A stretch of DNA of 64,000 bases from DAISJM01 sp036821485 (GTDB taxonomy: Bacteria > Verrucomicrobiota > Kiritimatiellia > CAIQIC01 > JAGNIJ01). Positions 16,351 to 25,915 of this stretch are shown here, piece after piece; position 1 is the first letter of the stretch, and each line of letters opens with the position of its first letter. The stretch covers positions 36,977 to 100,976 of the forward strand of contig DAISJM010000007.1 of NCBI GenBank assembly GCA_036821485.1, read 5' to 3'. The position numbers were made by a program, and so were the translations under genes. The notes beneath the pieces were generated by a model. It had not been told where the DNA came from. It did not search any database and was given only the letters and a program-made list of their open reading frames with translations.

Positions 16351-19137
16351 ATGAACGCTCGCTGTATTGCCGCCACGTTTCTGCTCGTCTGCCTTGCCGT
16401 CACCGCGCCCGCCCAAGTGCCGGCCTTCATCAATTACCAGGGCCGCCTTGTCGACGGCACCAACCTGGTGAACAGCACTGCAAACATCGGGTTCCTCCTG
16501 TACACGGTCTCCGGCGGTGGCTCCGCGATCTTTGTGGAAACGGACAGCAGCGTGCCGGTCGTCGACGGTCTCTACGCAACTACGATGGGCGATAACCCCA
16601 CCGTGGGGACTCTCGCCGCGGCGCTCACGAACAGCGCACTGTATCTCGAACTGCAGGTGAATGGCACCACCATGAGCCCGCGCGAACGCATCGCGTCGGT
16701 CAGCTTCGCCATGCTCGCAGGCGGCGTGACCAACGGAGCCATCGGCGAATTCGCCCTCGCCAACGGCGCCGTCACGCGCACAAAGCTCGGCAACAACGCC
16801 GTCTCCGGCGACAAGATCGCCGATGGATCCGTCTCCAATGCCGACCTTGCCGTGGGATCCGTGGACGCGGTCACTCTCGCCGGCAAAGCCGTCACAACCG
16901 CCAAACTCGACGACACCGTGCTCTCCAACACCTTCTGGCGATTGACGGGCAATGCGGGAACAACGCCCGGCACGCACTTCGTCGGCACCACCGGTCTGCA
17001 ACCACTGGACTTGCGCGCGAACAACCAGCGCATCCTGCGACTAGACGGCTCGGGAACGGCGCCCAACGTGATCGGCGGCTACTCCGGCAATACAGTCACT
17101 CCATCCACGGTCACGGGCGCGACAATCGCCGGCGGCGGCAGCAGCGGCTCGCCCAACACGCTCGGCGGCAGCCAGGGAACCATCGGCGGCGGCGCGGGCA
17201 GCACGATGCGATCAGACTACGGCGTGATCGCCGGCGGGCGAAATAACAGCATCGATACCGGGGCTGTTCATGCCGTCATCGGTGGCGGCTATCTGAACAC
17301 GATCGAATCCAATGCCTGGCGGACCACGGTCGGCGGCGGACAGAACAACACCATCGAATCACAGAGTTATGGCGCCACCATTGCAGGCGGTTACCTGCAT
17401 CGGATCGAAAGGCTGAGCCTGTCGGCCACGATCGGCGGCGGCTATCAAAACGACATTGGAGCCGGCTCATCGGGGGCCACCATCGCAGGCGGCAGCACGA
17501 ACCGGATCAACCAGAATGCCGATAACGCAACCATCGGCGGCGGCGAAGCAAACGTAATCAGTAACGATGCGATGGCTGCGGTGATCGCGGGCGGCAGCAA
17601 TAACGTGATCGGCACCGGTTCAAGTGGCGCCGTCATCAACGGAGGGAGCGACAACGAAATCCTGTCCGCTTCCGGGTCCTCCGTGATCGGCGGTGGGTGG
17701 AATAACACCGTTGAAGAGAATGCGCCCGCTGCGGTAATTGCGGGCGGCGACGAAGGGGTTGTGAACAGCAACGCAGGCTGGTCGGCGGTGGGCGGTGGGT
17801 GGCGCAGCGAGGTGAAAGGCTATGGCGCCACGGTGGCCGGCGGCGGTGTGCTCAGCGATCCCTACTCAGGCACCATGTGGAACGCCAACCGCGCGTTGGC
17901 CTCCGGGTCAGCCATCGGCGGCGGCGCAGGCAACTCCATTTCGGACGCAAGCCAGGGCAGCAGTATTGATGGCGGCTATATCAATCAGATAGGAACGAAT
18001 TCCGGGTACTCCGCGATCGGGGGCGGACTCATTAACAACATCCGCCACAACGCCCAGGCGTCTACGATTGCAGGCGGCCGGCAGAACTTCATCACCACCA
18101 ATGCCGAGTTTTCCACCATTGGCGGCGGCCTGGTCAATCGCGTGGAAGACCCCGGCTCCGAAGCCACCATCGCCGGCGGAGTAAGCAACAAGGCTTCACG
18201 GCGCGGCGCCACCGTCGGCGGCGGCGCAAACAACATGGCGCTGGGCGATTGGGGCATCGGCTATACCACCGTCGCCGGCGGAGAGTACAACCGCGCAATG
18301 CAAAGGCACTCGGCGGTCGGGGGCGGACTCAGCAACACCGCGAGCCATACCGGCGGCGTTGTGGGAGGCGGCGAATTCAACACGGCGGAGGGCGTGGACT
18401 CTGCCATAGGCGGCGGGCAGTACAATAGTGCAGGCTTCTACCTCCGCGGATACAACGCCATCGCCGGAGGAAGGAGCAATACGATCTACAACTCGGACTA
18501 CGGCGCGATTGTGGGCGGACACTTGAATTACATCGACAACCATGATTACGGGACCATCGGCGGCGGATACAGCAATGTGGTCTTCGGATCTTACGCCGTC
18601 GTGCCCGGCGGCAGCCTCAACAGGGCCGCAGGTAACCATGCCTTCGCCGCCGGCTACCAGGCAAACGTCACGAACAACTACACCTTTGTCTGGTCCGACG
18701 GCGGAGTGGGTCCCTTCTATTCAACCGTGGACAACCAGTTCGCCATCCGCGCCACCAACGGGGTGTGGATAGCTTCGGACCTTGGGGAAAACCGCACGAT
18801 TCAGCAGAAGGGCGACCGCTTTGGCGACAACAATATCGTCGCTTGGGCAAGCGTCGCCTCGGCAGGCAGCATCACCGAAAGCTTCGGCATCACCAGCGTC
18901 ACGCGAACCAACACCGGCATCTACAATGTGGTGATCGATGTGGCAGCCGTGGACGCGATGAATATCTGCGCCATCGTCATGCCGGAAATCGATGCGCCGC
19001 CAACCTCCGCCGCCACAATCCGAAGCCCGTCCATCAACAACATCAGCGGCAGCAACCGCTTCTTCCAGGTGTTTATGAACGATGGAACCGGAGCTCTTGT
19101 GGACAACGATTTCCGCGTGATCGTCACGCTGCGGTAA
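16351..19137 (+). CDS. Large secreted glycine-repeat protein resembling trimeric adhesin heads
   Basis: 928 residues with a signal peptide (MNARCIAATFLLVCLAVTA) and a strong ribosome site AAGGAGG. Residues ~25-200 form an N-terminal domain starting VPAFINYQGRLVDG. From about 235 to 790 there are dozens of short repeats of the type IGGG-x-N-x-I-(x)n-A-x-I-A-GG, a left-handed beta-roll-like pattern as in YadA/Hia head regions. The C-terminal ~130 residues (FAIRATNGVWIASD onward) are a tail-fibre-like end. I see no autotransporter membrane anchor. Likely an extracellular or surface fibre; the ligand is unknown. Confidence 0.75.
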   Translation: MNARCIAATFLLVCLAVTAPAQVPAFINYQGRLVDGTNLVNSTANIGFLLYTVSGGGSAIFVETDSSVPVVDGLYATTMGDNPTVGTLAAALTNSALYLELQVNGTTMSPRERIASVSFAMLAGGVTNGAIGEFALANGAVTRTKLGNNAVSGDKIADGSVSNADLAVGSVDAVTLAGKAVTTAKLDDTVLSNTFWRLTGNAGTTPGTHFVGTTGLQPLDLRANNQRILRLDGSGTAPNVIGGYSGNTVTPSTVTGATIAGGGSSGSPNTLGGSQGTIGGGAGSTMRSDYGVIAGGRNNSIDTGAVHAVIGGGYLNTIESNAWRTTVGGGQNNTIESQSYGATIAGGYLHRIERLSLSATIGGGYQNDIGAGSSGATIAGGSTNRINQNADNATIGGGEANVISNDAMAAVIAGGSNNVIGTGSSGAVINGGSDNEILSASGSSVIGGGWNNTVEENAPAAVIAGGDEGVVNSNAGWSAVGGGWRSEVKGYGATVAGGGVLSDPYSGTMWNANRALASGSAIGGGAGNSISDASQGSSIDGGYINQIGTNSGYSAIGGGLINNIRHNAQASTIAGGRQNFITTNAEFSTIGGGLVNRVEDPGSEATIAGGVSNKASRRGATVGGGANNMALGDWGIGYTTVAGGEYNRAMQRHSAVGGGLSNTASHTGGVVGGGEFNTAEGVDSAIGGGQYNSAGFYLRGYNAIAGGRSNTIYNSDYGAIVGGHLNYIDNHDYGTIGGGYSNVVFGSYAVVPGGSLNRAAGNHAFAAGYQANVTNNYTFVWSDGGVGPFYSTVDNQFAIRATNGVWIASDLGENRTIQQKGDRFGDNNIVAWASVASAGSITESFGITSVTRTNTGIYNVVIDVAAVDAMNICAIVMPEIDAPPTSAATIRSPSINNISGSNRFFQVFMNDGTGALVDNDFRVIVTLR

Positions 19138-19199
19138 GCGGGCTGCTCGTCGTGGCCCGGGGTAGGGCGAAGCCTCCGGCTGAGCCGTCTGCAGCCGCC

Positions 19200-20495
19200 T
19201 CAGCCCAGGCCGAGCAGACGGAACGTGCGGTCGACGTCCTTGAAGTGACGCGATACGTCGAACGCGGCATCAAGGTCCTTCTTCTTCAGTTTCGCCATGG
19301 CCTCGACGTCCGCCAGCAGCAGCTCTTTCAGATCGCGGCCCGTTTCCCAGCACTGCATCGCGTTGCGCTGGACGATTGCGTACGACTCTTCCCGCGTCAC
19401 GCCCTTCTCCGTCAACGCCAGCAAGACCTGCTGCGAATGAATCAGCCCGTGGGTCAGGTTCAGATTCCTCTTCATCTGCTCCGGATAGACCTGCAGTTTG
19501 CTGACCAGGCCTTCAAGCTTCACCAGCATGTAGTCGAGCGTAATGGTTCCATCCGGAACAATCACGCGCTCGGCCGACGAGTGTGAAATGTCGCGCTCGT
19601 GCCAGAGCGGAACATTCTCCATCGCCACGAGGGCATAGCCGCGCAACAGCCGCGCCATGCCGCAAAGCCGCTCGCCGATGATCGGGTTCTTCTTGTGCGG
19701 CATCGCCGACGAACCCTTCTGCCCCTTGCCGAAGAACTCTTCCACTTCGTGCACTTCCGTGCGCTGCAGGTGACGAAACTCCTGTGCCCACCGCTCCACC
19801 GACGTGCCGACCAGCGCCAGCGCGCTCATGAATTCCGCATGCCGGTCGCGCTGCAACACCTGCGTGGAAATCTTCGCCGGCTTCAGTCCCAGCTTTGTGC
19901 AGACATATTTTTCGACGAACGGATCGAGATGCGCGTGCGTACCCACCGCGCCTGAGAGCTGGCCGACGCGCACAATCTCGCGCGCCGCCTCGAGCCGCGC
20001 AAGCGCGCGGCCGAATTCGTCATACATCAGGGCCATCTTGAGACCGAACGTGATCGGCTCGGCATGCACGCCGTGCGACCGTCCGATCATCGGCGTGTAC
20101 TTGTACTTCTTTGCCTTCGCCGCAGCGGCCTTGCGCACAGCTTTGACGTCTTTGATGAGGATGTCCGCAGCCTGCACCATGAGGATGGCGAGCGACGTGT
20201 CGAGAATGTCGGAGCTGGTCAGCCCCTTGTGGATGAACCGCGATGACGGGCCCACGTACTTGGCCACGTTGGTCAGAAACGCGATCACGTCGTGATTCGT
20301 CTTCGCCTCAATGCGGTCGATTTCCTTGACGTTGAATTTCGCGCGCTGCTGAATGCGCTTCAGGTCGGCCGCCGGGACATCGCCGAGCTTGTGCATCGCC
20401 TCGCACGCCAGGACCTCGATCCTGAGCCATGCGCGGAATTTGTTCTCGTCGGTCCAGATCGCACCCATTTCGGGCCGGGTATATCGCGGTATCAT
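19200..20495 (-). CDS. purB: Adenylosuccinate lyase
   Basis: Acts twice in purine synthesis, on SAICAR and on adenylosuccinate, releasing fumarate. 431 residues with the fumarase-superfamily signature GSSAMPHKKNP and the TSSDILDT and KTNHDVIAF segments. The ATG at 20495 (MIPRYTRPEM) follows GAGGAG by 6-7 nt. It converges on the glycine-repeat gene across a 62-bp gap that contains a modest GGCTGAG/CTCAGCC hairpin overlapping the stop codon. Confidence 0.95.
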   Translation of the reverse strand: MIPRYTRPEMGAIWTDENKFRAWLRIEVLACEAMHKLGDVPAADLKRIQQRAKFNVKEIDRIEAKTNHDVIAFLTNVAKYVGPSSRFIHKGLTSSDILDTSLAILMVQAADILIKDVKAVRKAAAAKAKKYKYTPMIGRSHGVHAEPITFGLKMALMYDEFGRALARLEAAREIVRVGQLSGAVGTHAHLDPFVEKYVCTKLGLKPAKISTQVLQRDRHAEFMSALALVGTSVERWAQEFRHLQRTEVHEVEEFFGKGQKGSSAMPHKKNPIIGERLCGMARLLRGYALVAMENVPLWHERDISHSSAERVIVPDGTITLDYMLVKLEGLVSKLQVYPEQMKRNLNLTHGLIHSQQVLLALTEKGVTREESYAIVQRNAMQCWETGRDLKELLLADVEAMAKLKKKDLDAAFDVSRHFKDVDRTFRLLGLG

Positions 20496-20586
20496 CGTTC
20501 GCTCCTCGCTAAAAGCCCGTGCGGACCTTAGCACACCCCACGGCGGCGGAAAACCGAAAGTTGAGCGAACCCCGCGCTCAATAGGA

Positions 20587-20614
20587 TTGTCAGGCCTCTC
20601 GCCCCGCCTATGAT
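20587..20614 (+). promoter_or_regulatory. Putative leaderless promoter of the glycosyltransferase gene
   Basis: TTGTCA (20587-20592), 16 bp, TATGAT (20609-20614); the ATG at 20622 follows 7 nt later. There is room for transcription to start at or next to the initiation codon. Confidence 0.45.
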
Positions 20615-20621
20615 GTGAGGC

Positions 20622-22319
20622 ATGGAAAGCCCCGTCTCACCGGATCGCCGTGCGCTGCCGCCTCTGTGGGCCCTCGCCCTCCTCGCGGCTGTCGCCCTGC
20701 TCGTTTTCCTGCCTGGCAACGACGTCATGCCCCTGCTCGACCGCGATGAGCCGCGTTTCGCGCAGGCCACGCGCGAGATGATCCAACAGGGCGATTGGAT
20801 CATCCCCTATTTCAACCACGAGTTCCGTTTCGACAAGCCGATCCTTATTTACTGGATGATGCGCGCCAGCTACGCAGCGTTCGGGGTGAACGAATTCGCC
20901 GCCCGCCTGCCGTCGGTCTTGTCGGCCATCCTGCTGGGGTGGCTGGTGTATCTCATGGGGCGAAAATGGTTTTCGCCGCAGGCCGGATTTTTCGCCGCGT
21001 TCGGTCTGCTGACCTGCGTGCAGCTTTTCATCCATGCACGCTGCGCCGTGGCCGATATGCCCATGCTGGCGATGGTTGCGCTCTCGCACTTTGCCGCGTG
21101 GGAACTGCTGCATACCGATGATGCCCCCGGACGCCGGCGTTGGTTCGCCATGCTCTACGGTTCGCTCGGCCTCGGCTTTCTGGCAAAGGGTCCCGTGGCC
21201 CTTGTTGTCCCGCTTCTCACGCTGCTCTTCTTCCGCTTTGTCTTCTGGCGCAAGCCGGCTCCGTGGGGCCGGCTGAAGATGGCGCCGGGGCTCCTGATCT
21301 CGATGGCCCTCGTCGGCGCGTGGGGCATCCCTGCGCTCATCAGAACCGCGGGGGAGTTTTGGAATGTCGGGATGAATTCACACGTGCTCAAGCGCGGATG
21401 GAGTTCGTTCGATGGTCATGGGGCGTTTGTCTTCTACTACCTCCTCACGGCGTTCTTCAGTCTCTACCCGTGGATCGCCTTTGCGGGGCGCGGCGCCTGT
21501 CTTCTCCGTCGGCGCTACGACGAGAAGAATGCGTTTCTGCTTTCATGGCTGGCCGGAACCTACCTCCTGTTCAGCCTCTACATGACCAAGCTCCCCCACT
21601 ACGTCCTGCCCGCGTTTCCAGCTTTCTTCCTCATCCTCGGCCAGACGGTGAACAACGACATGCCGTGGCCCCGCTGGACGCGAATCTGGTTCAACACCAC
21701 GCTCTTCGCCCTGCCCTTGTTCATACTGCTGGCCGTCGCAGTCCTGTTCTCGGCGCCGGTCGCGGGCCCGTGGGCCAGTCTCCGCTGGGCCGCCGCCGGT
21801 CTCGTCCTTGTCGCCCTCGCCCTCACCGCCCTGGCCCTTGCGTGGCGATCGCCCCAACCATCGCCGTGGCTCGTTGGCATTCCCCTGCTCTCCGTGGGTT
21901 TCGCGGCTGCGCTGCTCGGCCGCGGGTTGCGCCCTGTCACACCCGCCGTTCAGCTTCAATCGGTGTTCACGCAGATGCCCGCGGAAACCCGGTTCGCCTT
22001 CCACCGCTTCCGCGAGCCCAGCCTGGTCTTCTACTCCAACCGCCGCTGGGAAACGCTGAATACGTTCGATAATGTGCAGGCCTTCCTTGATGAGCCGGGC
22101 CCCTGCATGCTGGTCACGCTCCAACAGGAAACAAGGCTCGACCAATTTCTTTCGTCGGCGCTGCAGCACATGACTGGACGCAAAGCGAAATCGCTGGGAC
22201 GGGATTTTTCGTCGGAGCTGGCTGCACTGAATTTGCAGGGCGCAAAGATCCGCACGATCGAAGGGATAAATTCGGCGCGCGCTTCCGGCGTCACGCTGCG
22301 GGTGTTCACCCGGGACTAG
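20622..22319 (+). CDS. GT39-family membrane glycosyltransferase (ArnT/PMT type)
   Basis: 565 residues with about ten to twelve hydrophobic spans. It carries the family motif LLDRDEPRFAQATREM (Asp40, Asp42, Glu43), where the acidic pair acts in catalysis, and RFDKPILIYW. Such enzymes move sugars from polyprenyl-phosphate donors to lipid A or proteins on the periplasmic side. The C-terminal ~110 residues are soluble. A PAP2 phosphatase, convergent and overlapping by 14 nt, could recycle the polyprenyl phosphate, though that link is inferred. Confidence 0.85.
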   Translation: MESPVSPDRRALPPLWALALLAAVALLVFLPGNDVMPLLDRDEPRFAQATREMIQQGDWIIPYFNHEFRFDKPILIYWMMRASYAAFGVNEFAARLPSVLSAILLGWLVYLMGRKWFSPQAGFFAAFGLLTCVQLFIHARCAVADMPMLAMVALSHFAAWELLHTDDAPGRRRWFAMLYGSLGLGFLAKGPVALVVPLLTLLFFRFVFWRKPAPWGRLKMAPGLLISMALVGAWGIPALIRTAGEFWNVGMNSHVLKRGWSSFDGHGAFVFYYLLTAFFSLYPWIAFAGRGACLLRRRYDEKNAFLLSWLAGTYLLFSLYMTKLPHYVLPAFPAFFLILGQTVNNDMPWPRWTRIWFNTTLFALPLFILLAVAVLFSAPVAGPWASLRWAAAGLVLVALALTALALAWRSPQPSPWLVGIPLLSVGFAAALLGRGLRPVTPAVQLQSVFTQMPAETRFAFHRFREPSLVFYSNRRWETLNTFDNVQAFLDEPGPCMLVTLQQETRLDQFLSSALQHMTGRKAKSLGRDFSSELAALNLQGAKIRTIEGINSARASGVTLRVFTRD

Positions 22320-22989
22320 CCGCAGACTCTTCTTCACGCCGCCGCGCGGCCAGGCCAAACGCGATGCCGAAGAGGATGCCGATTCCCGCGCCCATCACCA
22401 CATCGCTTGGATGATGCGCGCGCAGATAGATCCGCGACCACGCGACCGCCGTGGCGCCACCAAAGAGCGGAACCCCCAGTGCCGGGCACATCACGGTAAT
22501 CGACGAGGCTGTCGCAAAGGCCACGGTCGAGTGCCCCGACGGAAAGCTGAAATACGACGAACCGACATGGGGTCCATAGACGCCGTCCGCAACGCGCACA
22601 CTGGGACGCGGCCGGCCCACCGATGCGCGTATCACGTCCGTGGTCAGGCCCGACAGGGAGGCCGCGAAGAAACACGCCAGGCCGACATTCACCCAGCGAC
22701 GCCGCTTGAAAGACCACCCCGCCAGCAAGAACCCACCTGAAAGAACCGGAATCAAATACGGGTAGTTCCCATACCGGCTCACACGCCGGGCGATCCTTCT
22801 CATCAGCGGCGTAGTCTGATCGGTATATCGCTGCATGAGCAAAGCGTCATGCGGCAGCAGCACCGCCGTCGCCGCGGCGAAGACCGCGAGACCGATCAGG
22901 AACGCCATTCGGTGGCGCCGCACCACGGCGCGCGCTCCATTCAGAAGCTCGCGGATGTCCGTACCGAGTTGTTTCAAAAGGAGATGCAC
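22306..22989 (-). CDS. PAP2-family membrane phosphatase
   Basis: 227 residues with several membrane spans. The three PAP2 motifs are present: ASVGRPRP, FPSGHST and SRIYLRAHHPSDV, with the catalytic His in the last. The family dephosphorylates phosphatidate or undecaprenyl pyrophosphate. Its 3' end overlaps the convergent glycosyltransferase gene by 14 nt. Substrate cannot be decided from sequence alone. Confidence 0.85.
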   Translation of the reverse strand: MHLLLKQLGTDIRELLNGARAVVRRHRMAFLIGLAVFAAATAVLLPHDALLMQRYTDQTTPLMRRIARRVSRYGNYPYLIPVLSGGFLLAGWSFKRRRWVNVGLACFFAASLSGLTTDVIRASVGRPRPSVRVADGVYGPHVGSSYFSFPSGHSTVAFATASSITVMCPALGVPLFGGATAVAWSRIYLRAHHPSDVVMGAGIGILFGIAFGLAARRREEESAASPG

Positions 22990-23043
22990 GGCTCATTCTT
23001 AGCACATCCGGCCATACGTGAGAACCACTGGTCGGTCCGAAGA

Positions 23044-23072
23044 TTGCAGATTGCGCGTAAATGCGGTACTTC
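23044..23072 (+). promoter_or_regulatory. Putative leaderless promoter of the phosphodiesterase gene
   Basis: TTGCAG (23044-23049), 17 bp, TACTTC (23067-23072), then 6 nt to the ATG at 23079. No Shine-Dalgarno precedes the start. An in-frame ATG at 23061 is an alternative start. Confidence 0.35.
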
Positions 23073-23078
23073 TCCTGC

Positions 23079-24434
23079 ATGAAACGCCGTTCCGTCCTTC
23101 TGCATGCCGTGATGCTGGCGGCCCTCTTGCTCACCGCTTTTTCCGGCTGGGCCCAGCACGTCGTAGTGCTGTCGATCGATGGATTGCTTCCCGATCTCTA
23201 CCTCTCCGCCACCAACCGCAACCTGTGCCGAAATCTCGCAGCCCTGCGTGACCGCGGGAGCAGCGCGCGGTCGATGATCGCGGTGTATCCCTCGGTTACC
23301 TATGCCTCCCACGCATCGCTGGCCACGGGCACCACGCCCGCCAGGCACGGCGTGACCGCGAACAACGTGTTCGACCCCGTCACTGTCAACGGCCGCGGGT
23401 TCTGGTTCGCCTCCGATGTGCAAATGCCGACCATCTGGGATGCCGCCAAGAAGGCCGGATTGACCACGGCCGCCCTGTCCTGGCCTACCACGGCCGGTTC
23501 GACCAATCTCGACTGGAATTTCCCCGAGTTCTGGACGTCTCCCGAGGGCCGGGAAATCGACTTCGTCCGTCGTTATGTGCGCGGCGACATTCTTCAGCAG
23601 GCCCAGCGTGCTGGCCGCCGCCTCGAGAATGTCCGCCTCGACAACATGGCCGCACGCGATTCGTTCATGACTGCCGCAGCCGTGGATATTCTCCGGCGCG
23701 ATAAGCCCAATCTGCTTCTTGTCCACCTGATCAATCTGGATCACATGGAGCACGATGCCGGACGCAACAGTGCCGAGGTCCGCGATGCCATGCGGCAGAT
23801 CGATTTCCACCTTCGCAGCTTGGTAACGGCCACGCGCGTCGCGGGAACTTACGATGATACGACCTTCATCGTTCTCGGCGATCACGGCTCGGCCAACGTC
23901 GAATTCTCCATCGCGCCGAATACCCTTCTGGCCCGTGCGGGGTTCCTGAAGGAACGTGACGGGCGCGTCGAGAAATGGAAGGCCATGGTGCAGAACACCG
24001 GCGGGTCTGCGGCACTATACCTGCACGACCCGTCCGACACCGGAACGCTCCGCAAGGTCACGGCCCTGCTGGAGAAGAACCGCTATGACGCAGACGGGAA
24101 CCCCCTCTTTGCCATCATCTCGCGCGCTGAACTCACGCGCATTCACGGACCTGCCAAGCCGGCGCTCTACCTCGAGGGCGCGCCCGGCGTCATGTTCTCC
24201 GGATCGATCGGCAAAGGATCATGGATACGCCGCGCCAGTCTCGACGGCAACCACGGCTATCTGCCCCACAAACCGGAAATGCTCACAGGATTTGTCATCT
24301 CCGGCGCGGGAGCCCGCCAAGGCGTTGAGTTGGAGCAGGTGCGCGATACCGACGTGGCGCCGACCATCGCCGCCCTGCTCGGGTTCCGCTTTCAAACGGA
24401 CGAAGGCCGCGTGCTTCGCGAGTTCCTGAAGTAA
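23079..24434 (+). CDS. Secreted alkaline phosphatase/nucleotide pyrophosphatase-family enzyme
   Basis: 451 residues with a signal peptide (MKRRSVLLHAVMLAALLLTA, ending near GWAQ). Metal and nucleophile motifs of the NPP-type phosphodiesterases are visible: VVVLSIDGLLPD, the nucleophile region YPSVTYASHASLATG, HMEHDAG, LGDHGSAN and a late GNHGYLPHKPEM. It probably hydrolyses phosphodiesters or phosphonates in the periplasm. The start at Met 23079 is chosen because the signal peptide begins there. Downstream neighbours are convergent. Confidence 0.85.
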   Translation: MKRRSVLLHAVMLAALLLTAFSGWAQHVVVLSIDGLLPDLYLSATNRNLCRNLAALRDRGSSARSMIAVYPSVTYASHASLATGTTPARHGVTANNVFDPVTVNGRGFWFASDVQMPTIWDAAKKAGLTTAALSWPTTAGSTNLDWNFPEFWTSPEGREIDFVRRYVRGDILQQAQRAGRRLENVRLDNMAARDSFMTAAAVDILRRDKPNLLLVHLINLDHMEHDAGRNSAEVRDAMRQIDFHLRSLVTATRVAGTYDDTTFIVLGDHGSANVEFSIAPNTLLARAGFLKERDGRVEKWKAMVQNTGGSAALYLHDPSDTGTLRKVTALLEKNRYDADGNPLFAIISRAELTRIHGPAKPALYLEGAPGVMFSGSIGKGSWIRRASLDGNHGYLPHKPEMLTGFVISGAGARQGVELEQVRDTDVAPTIAALLGFRFQTDEGRVLREFLK

Positions 24435-24447
24435 CGCGGGTCCCAGA

Positions 24448-25059
24448 TCAGATCCCGTCGACGCCCAGTCGCTCGAACTGGTCCAGGCGTTGAACGCGGT
24501 CGAGTGCCGCGGCAAGTTCCTCGTAGAGGCAATTCATGCCTGTCGCGGAGAGGTGCAGGCCGTCGATCAGATAGGTCTTGGCCCAGTCCTTGTCCTCCAG
24601 CATCTTCTGGAAAATGTCCACCATCGGCAGTTGCATCTCGTGCGCGACATCACGGCATGCCTGCGCGTACAGCGCAGTCTGATCCAGCTCCCGATTCTTG
24701 ATGCGTTTGCCGTCAGCCGGCGGCGGCGTCACCAGCACCAGCCACGCACCCGCGCAAGCAATCTGCGATGCCATGTCCTGCAGGTTCCTGCGGAATTCCT
24801 TCACCGGCACATGCTGAATATGCCCGGGCAGCGCGCTGTCGTTGGCGCCGAAGAAGAGAACAACGAAGTCCGGCTTCTCGTCGAGCACAGCCTTCTTGAG
24901 AATCTTGACGGCCTCGCGCGTGGTGTAGCCGGAGAACCCCCGGGCCAACACATCCGCCCGCCGCGCATAACGATCCGCCAACTGGGCAACATACCCCCGG
25001 ACTTCCATGACGAAGCCCATTTCAGTGATCGAATCTCCAAAGCAGATGATCCGTTTCAT
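24448..25059 (-). CDS. SGNH/GDSL hydrolase
   Basis: 203 residues. Block I FGDSITEMGF holds the nucleophile Ser, block III is FFGANDS, and block V DGLHLSATG holds the Asp-His pair. The arrangement resembles the isoamyl-acetate esterase (IAH1) group. It has no signal peptide, so it is cytoplasmic. The ATG at 25059 starts the conserved MKRIICFGDS; no strong ribosome site is seen. It lies 22 bp after the zinc-ribbon membrane gene and is probably co-transcribed. Substrate unknown. Confidence 0.85.
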   Translation of the reverse strand: MKRIICFGDSITEMGFVMEVRGYVAQLADRYARRADVLARGFSGYTTREAVKILKKAVLDEKPDFVVLFFGANDSALPGHIQHVPVKEFRRNLQDMASQIACAGAWLVLVTPPPADGKRIKNRELDQTALYAQACRDVAHEMQLPMVDIFQKMLEDKDWAKTYLIDGLHLSATGMNCLYEELAAALDRVQRLDQFERLGVDGI

Positions 25060-25081
25060 CACATTGGCAGCATGAGGACCA

Positions 25082-25831
25082 TTAACGGCTGACGTTCGAC
25101 TGGGACCTGCGATGGCGAACCTTCGGCGCAGGCATATCCGGCGCATCGCTGGCCCGCTGCACCAGCCTGCCTACGTTCTCGATGCCTTGGCTCACCGTCT
25201 TCTGCGCGGAAACAATCCTGGCCTCGGAGGGCATGAAATAGAGCTCGGTCCCCAACGCCAGATAAACCGCTGCGAACAACCCTCTGATCCAATACGAATC
25301 CAGCCTTACGAAAGCGTAATAGAGAATGTAGAACGGCACAAAAAGTGACAACAAGCCCTGTCCCGTTCCATCTTGGAAGGCAACGAGGATCACCAACACC
25401 GAGGCGATCGCCGTGCCGATATCGCGCGTCATGGGATAGTATTGCGCCACCAGCGCGTTGTCCTTGATGATGTACTGCGCACCAATCAGCCCCCCCGCGA
25501 CAATCAGAAAGATCAGCCAGCCCCAGATCGAATGGGGCCGCTTCACCTTCTCACGGATCTTGTGGACCCCCTTGAGTACTTCCTCCGCTTTTGCGGCTGA
25601 TTGTGCGCGGTCCCGATCCTCCGCCGCCGTGGTCGCCGGCTCGCGGTCCGTCAGCGTTGCGCGCTGGTGGGCATCAATCTTCCTCACCTGCAGCCGCGAC
25701 GCTGTCTTCCCGCTGTTGGGCAGGTTGAGTTGTGCGCCACAGGCGGAACAGGCCACGGCTCCGCTCGATGCGTATTCCGAGACCTTGGTCTCCGCCCCAC
25801 AGGCATTACACTTGATGAGTATGTCAGCCAT
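25082..25831 (-). CDS. Zinc-ribbon membrane protein
   Basis: 249 residues. The N-terminus has two CxxC pairs (KCNACGAE and ACSACGAQ, residues 8-33) forming a zinc ribbon. A charged linker follows, then three to four hydrophobic segments (WLIFLIVAGGLIGAQY, ASVLVILVAF, LLSLFVPFYILYYAF, GLFAAVYLALG). The tail is basic. I do not recognise a function; the architecture suggests a membrane-tethered sensor or assembly factor. It follows the LolA-like gene by 84 bp. Confidence 0.7.
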   Translation of the reverse strand: MADILIKCNACGAETKVSEYASSGAVACSACGAQLNLPNSGKTASRLQVRKIDAHQRATLTDREPATTAAEDRDRAQSAAKAEEVLKGVHKIREKVKRPHSIWGWLIFLIVAGGLIGAQYIIKDNALVAQYYPMTRDIGTAIASVLVILVAFQDGTGQGLLSLFVPFYILYYAFVRLDSYWIRGLFAAVYLALGTELYFMPSEARIVSAQKTVSQGIENVGRLVQRASDAPDMPAPKVRHRRSQSNVSR

Positions 25832-25915
25832 GACTGCCGGTTCCGTCTACCATCGCAGAATTACCCCAAGCCGGTTCCGCTGGTTAGAGAGAAAACAAAT
25901 TCTCCTCGCGTGGAC

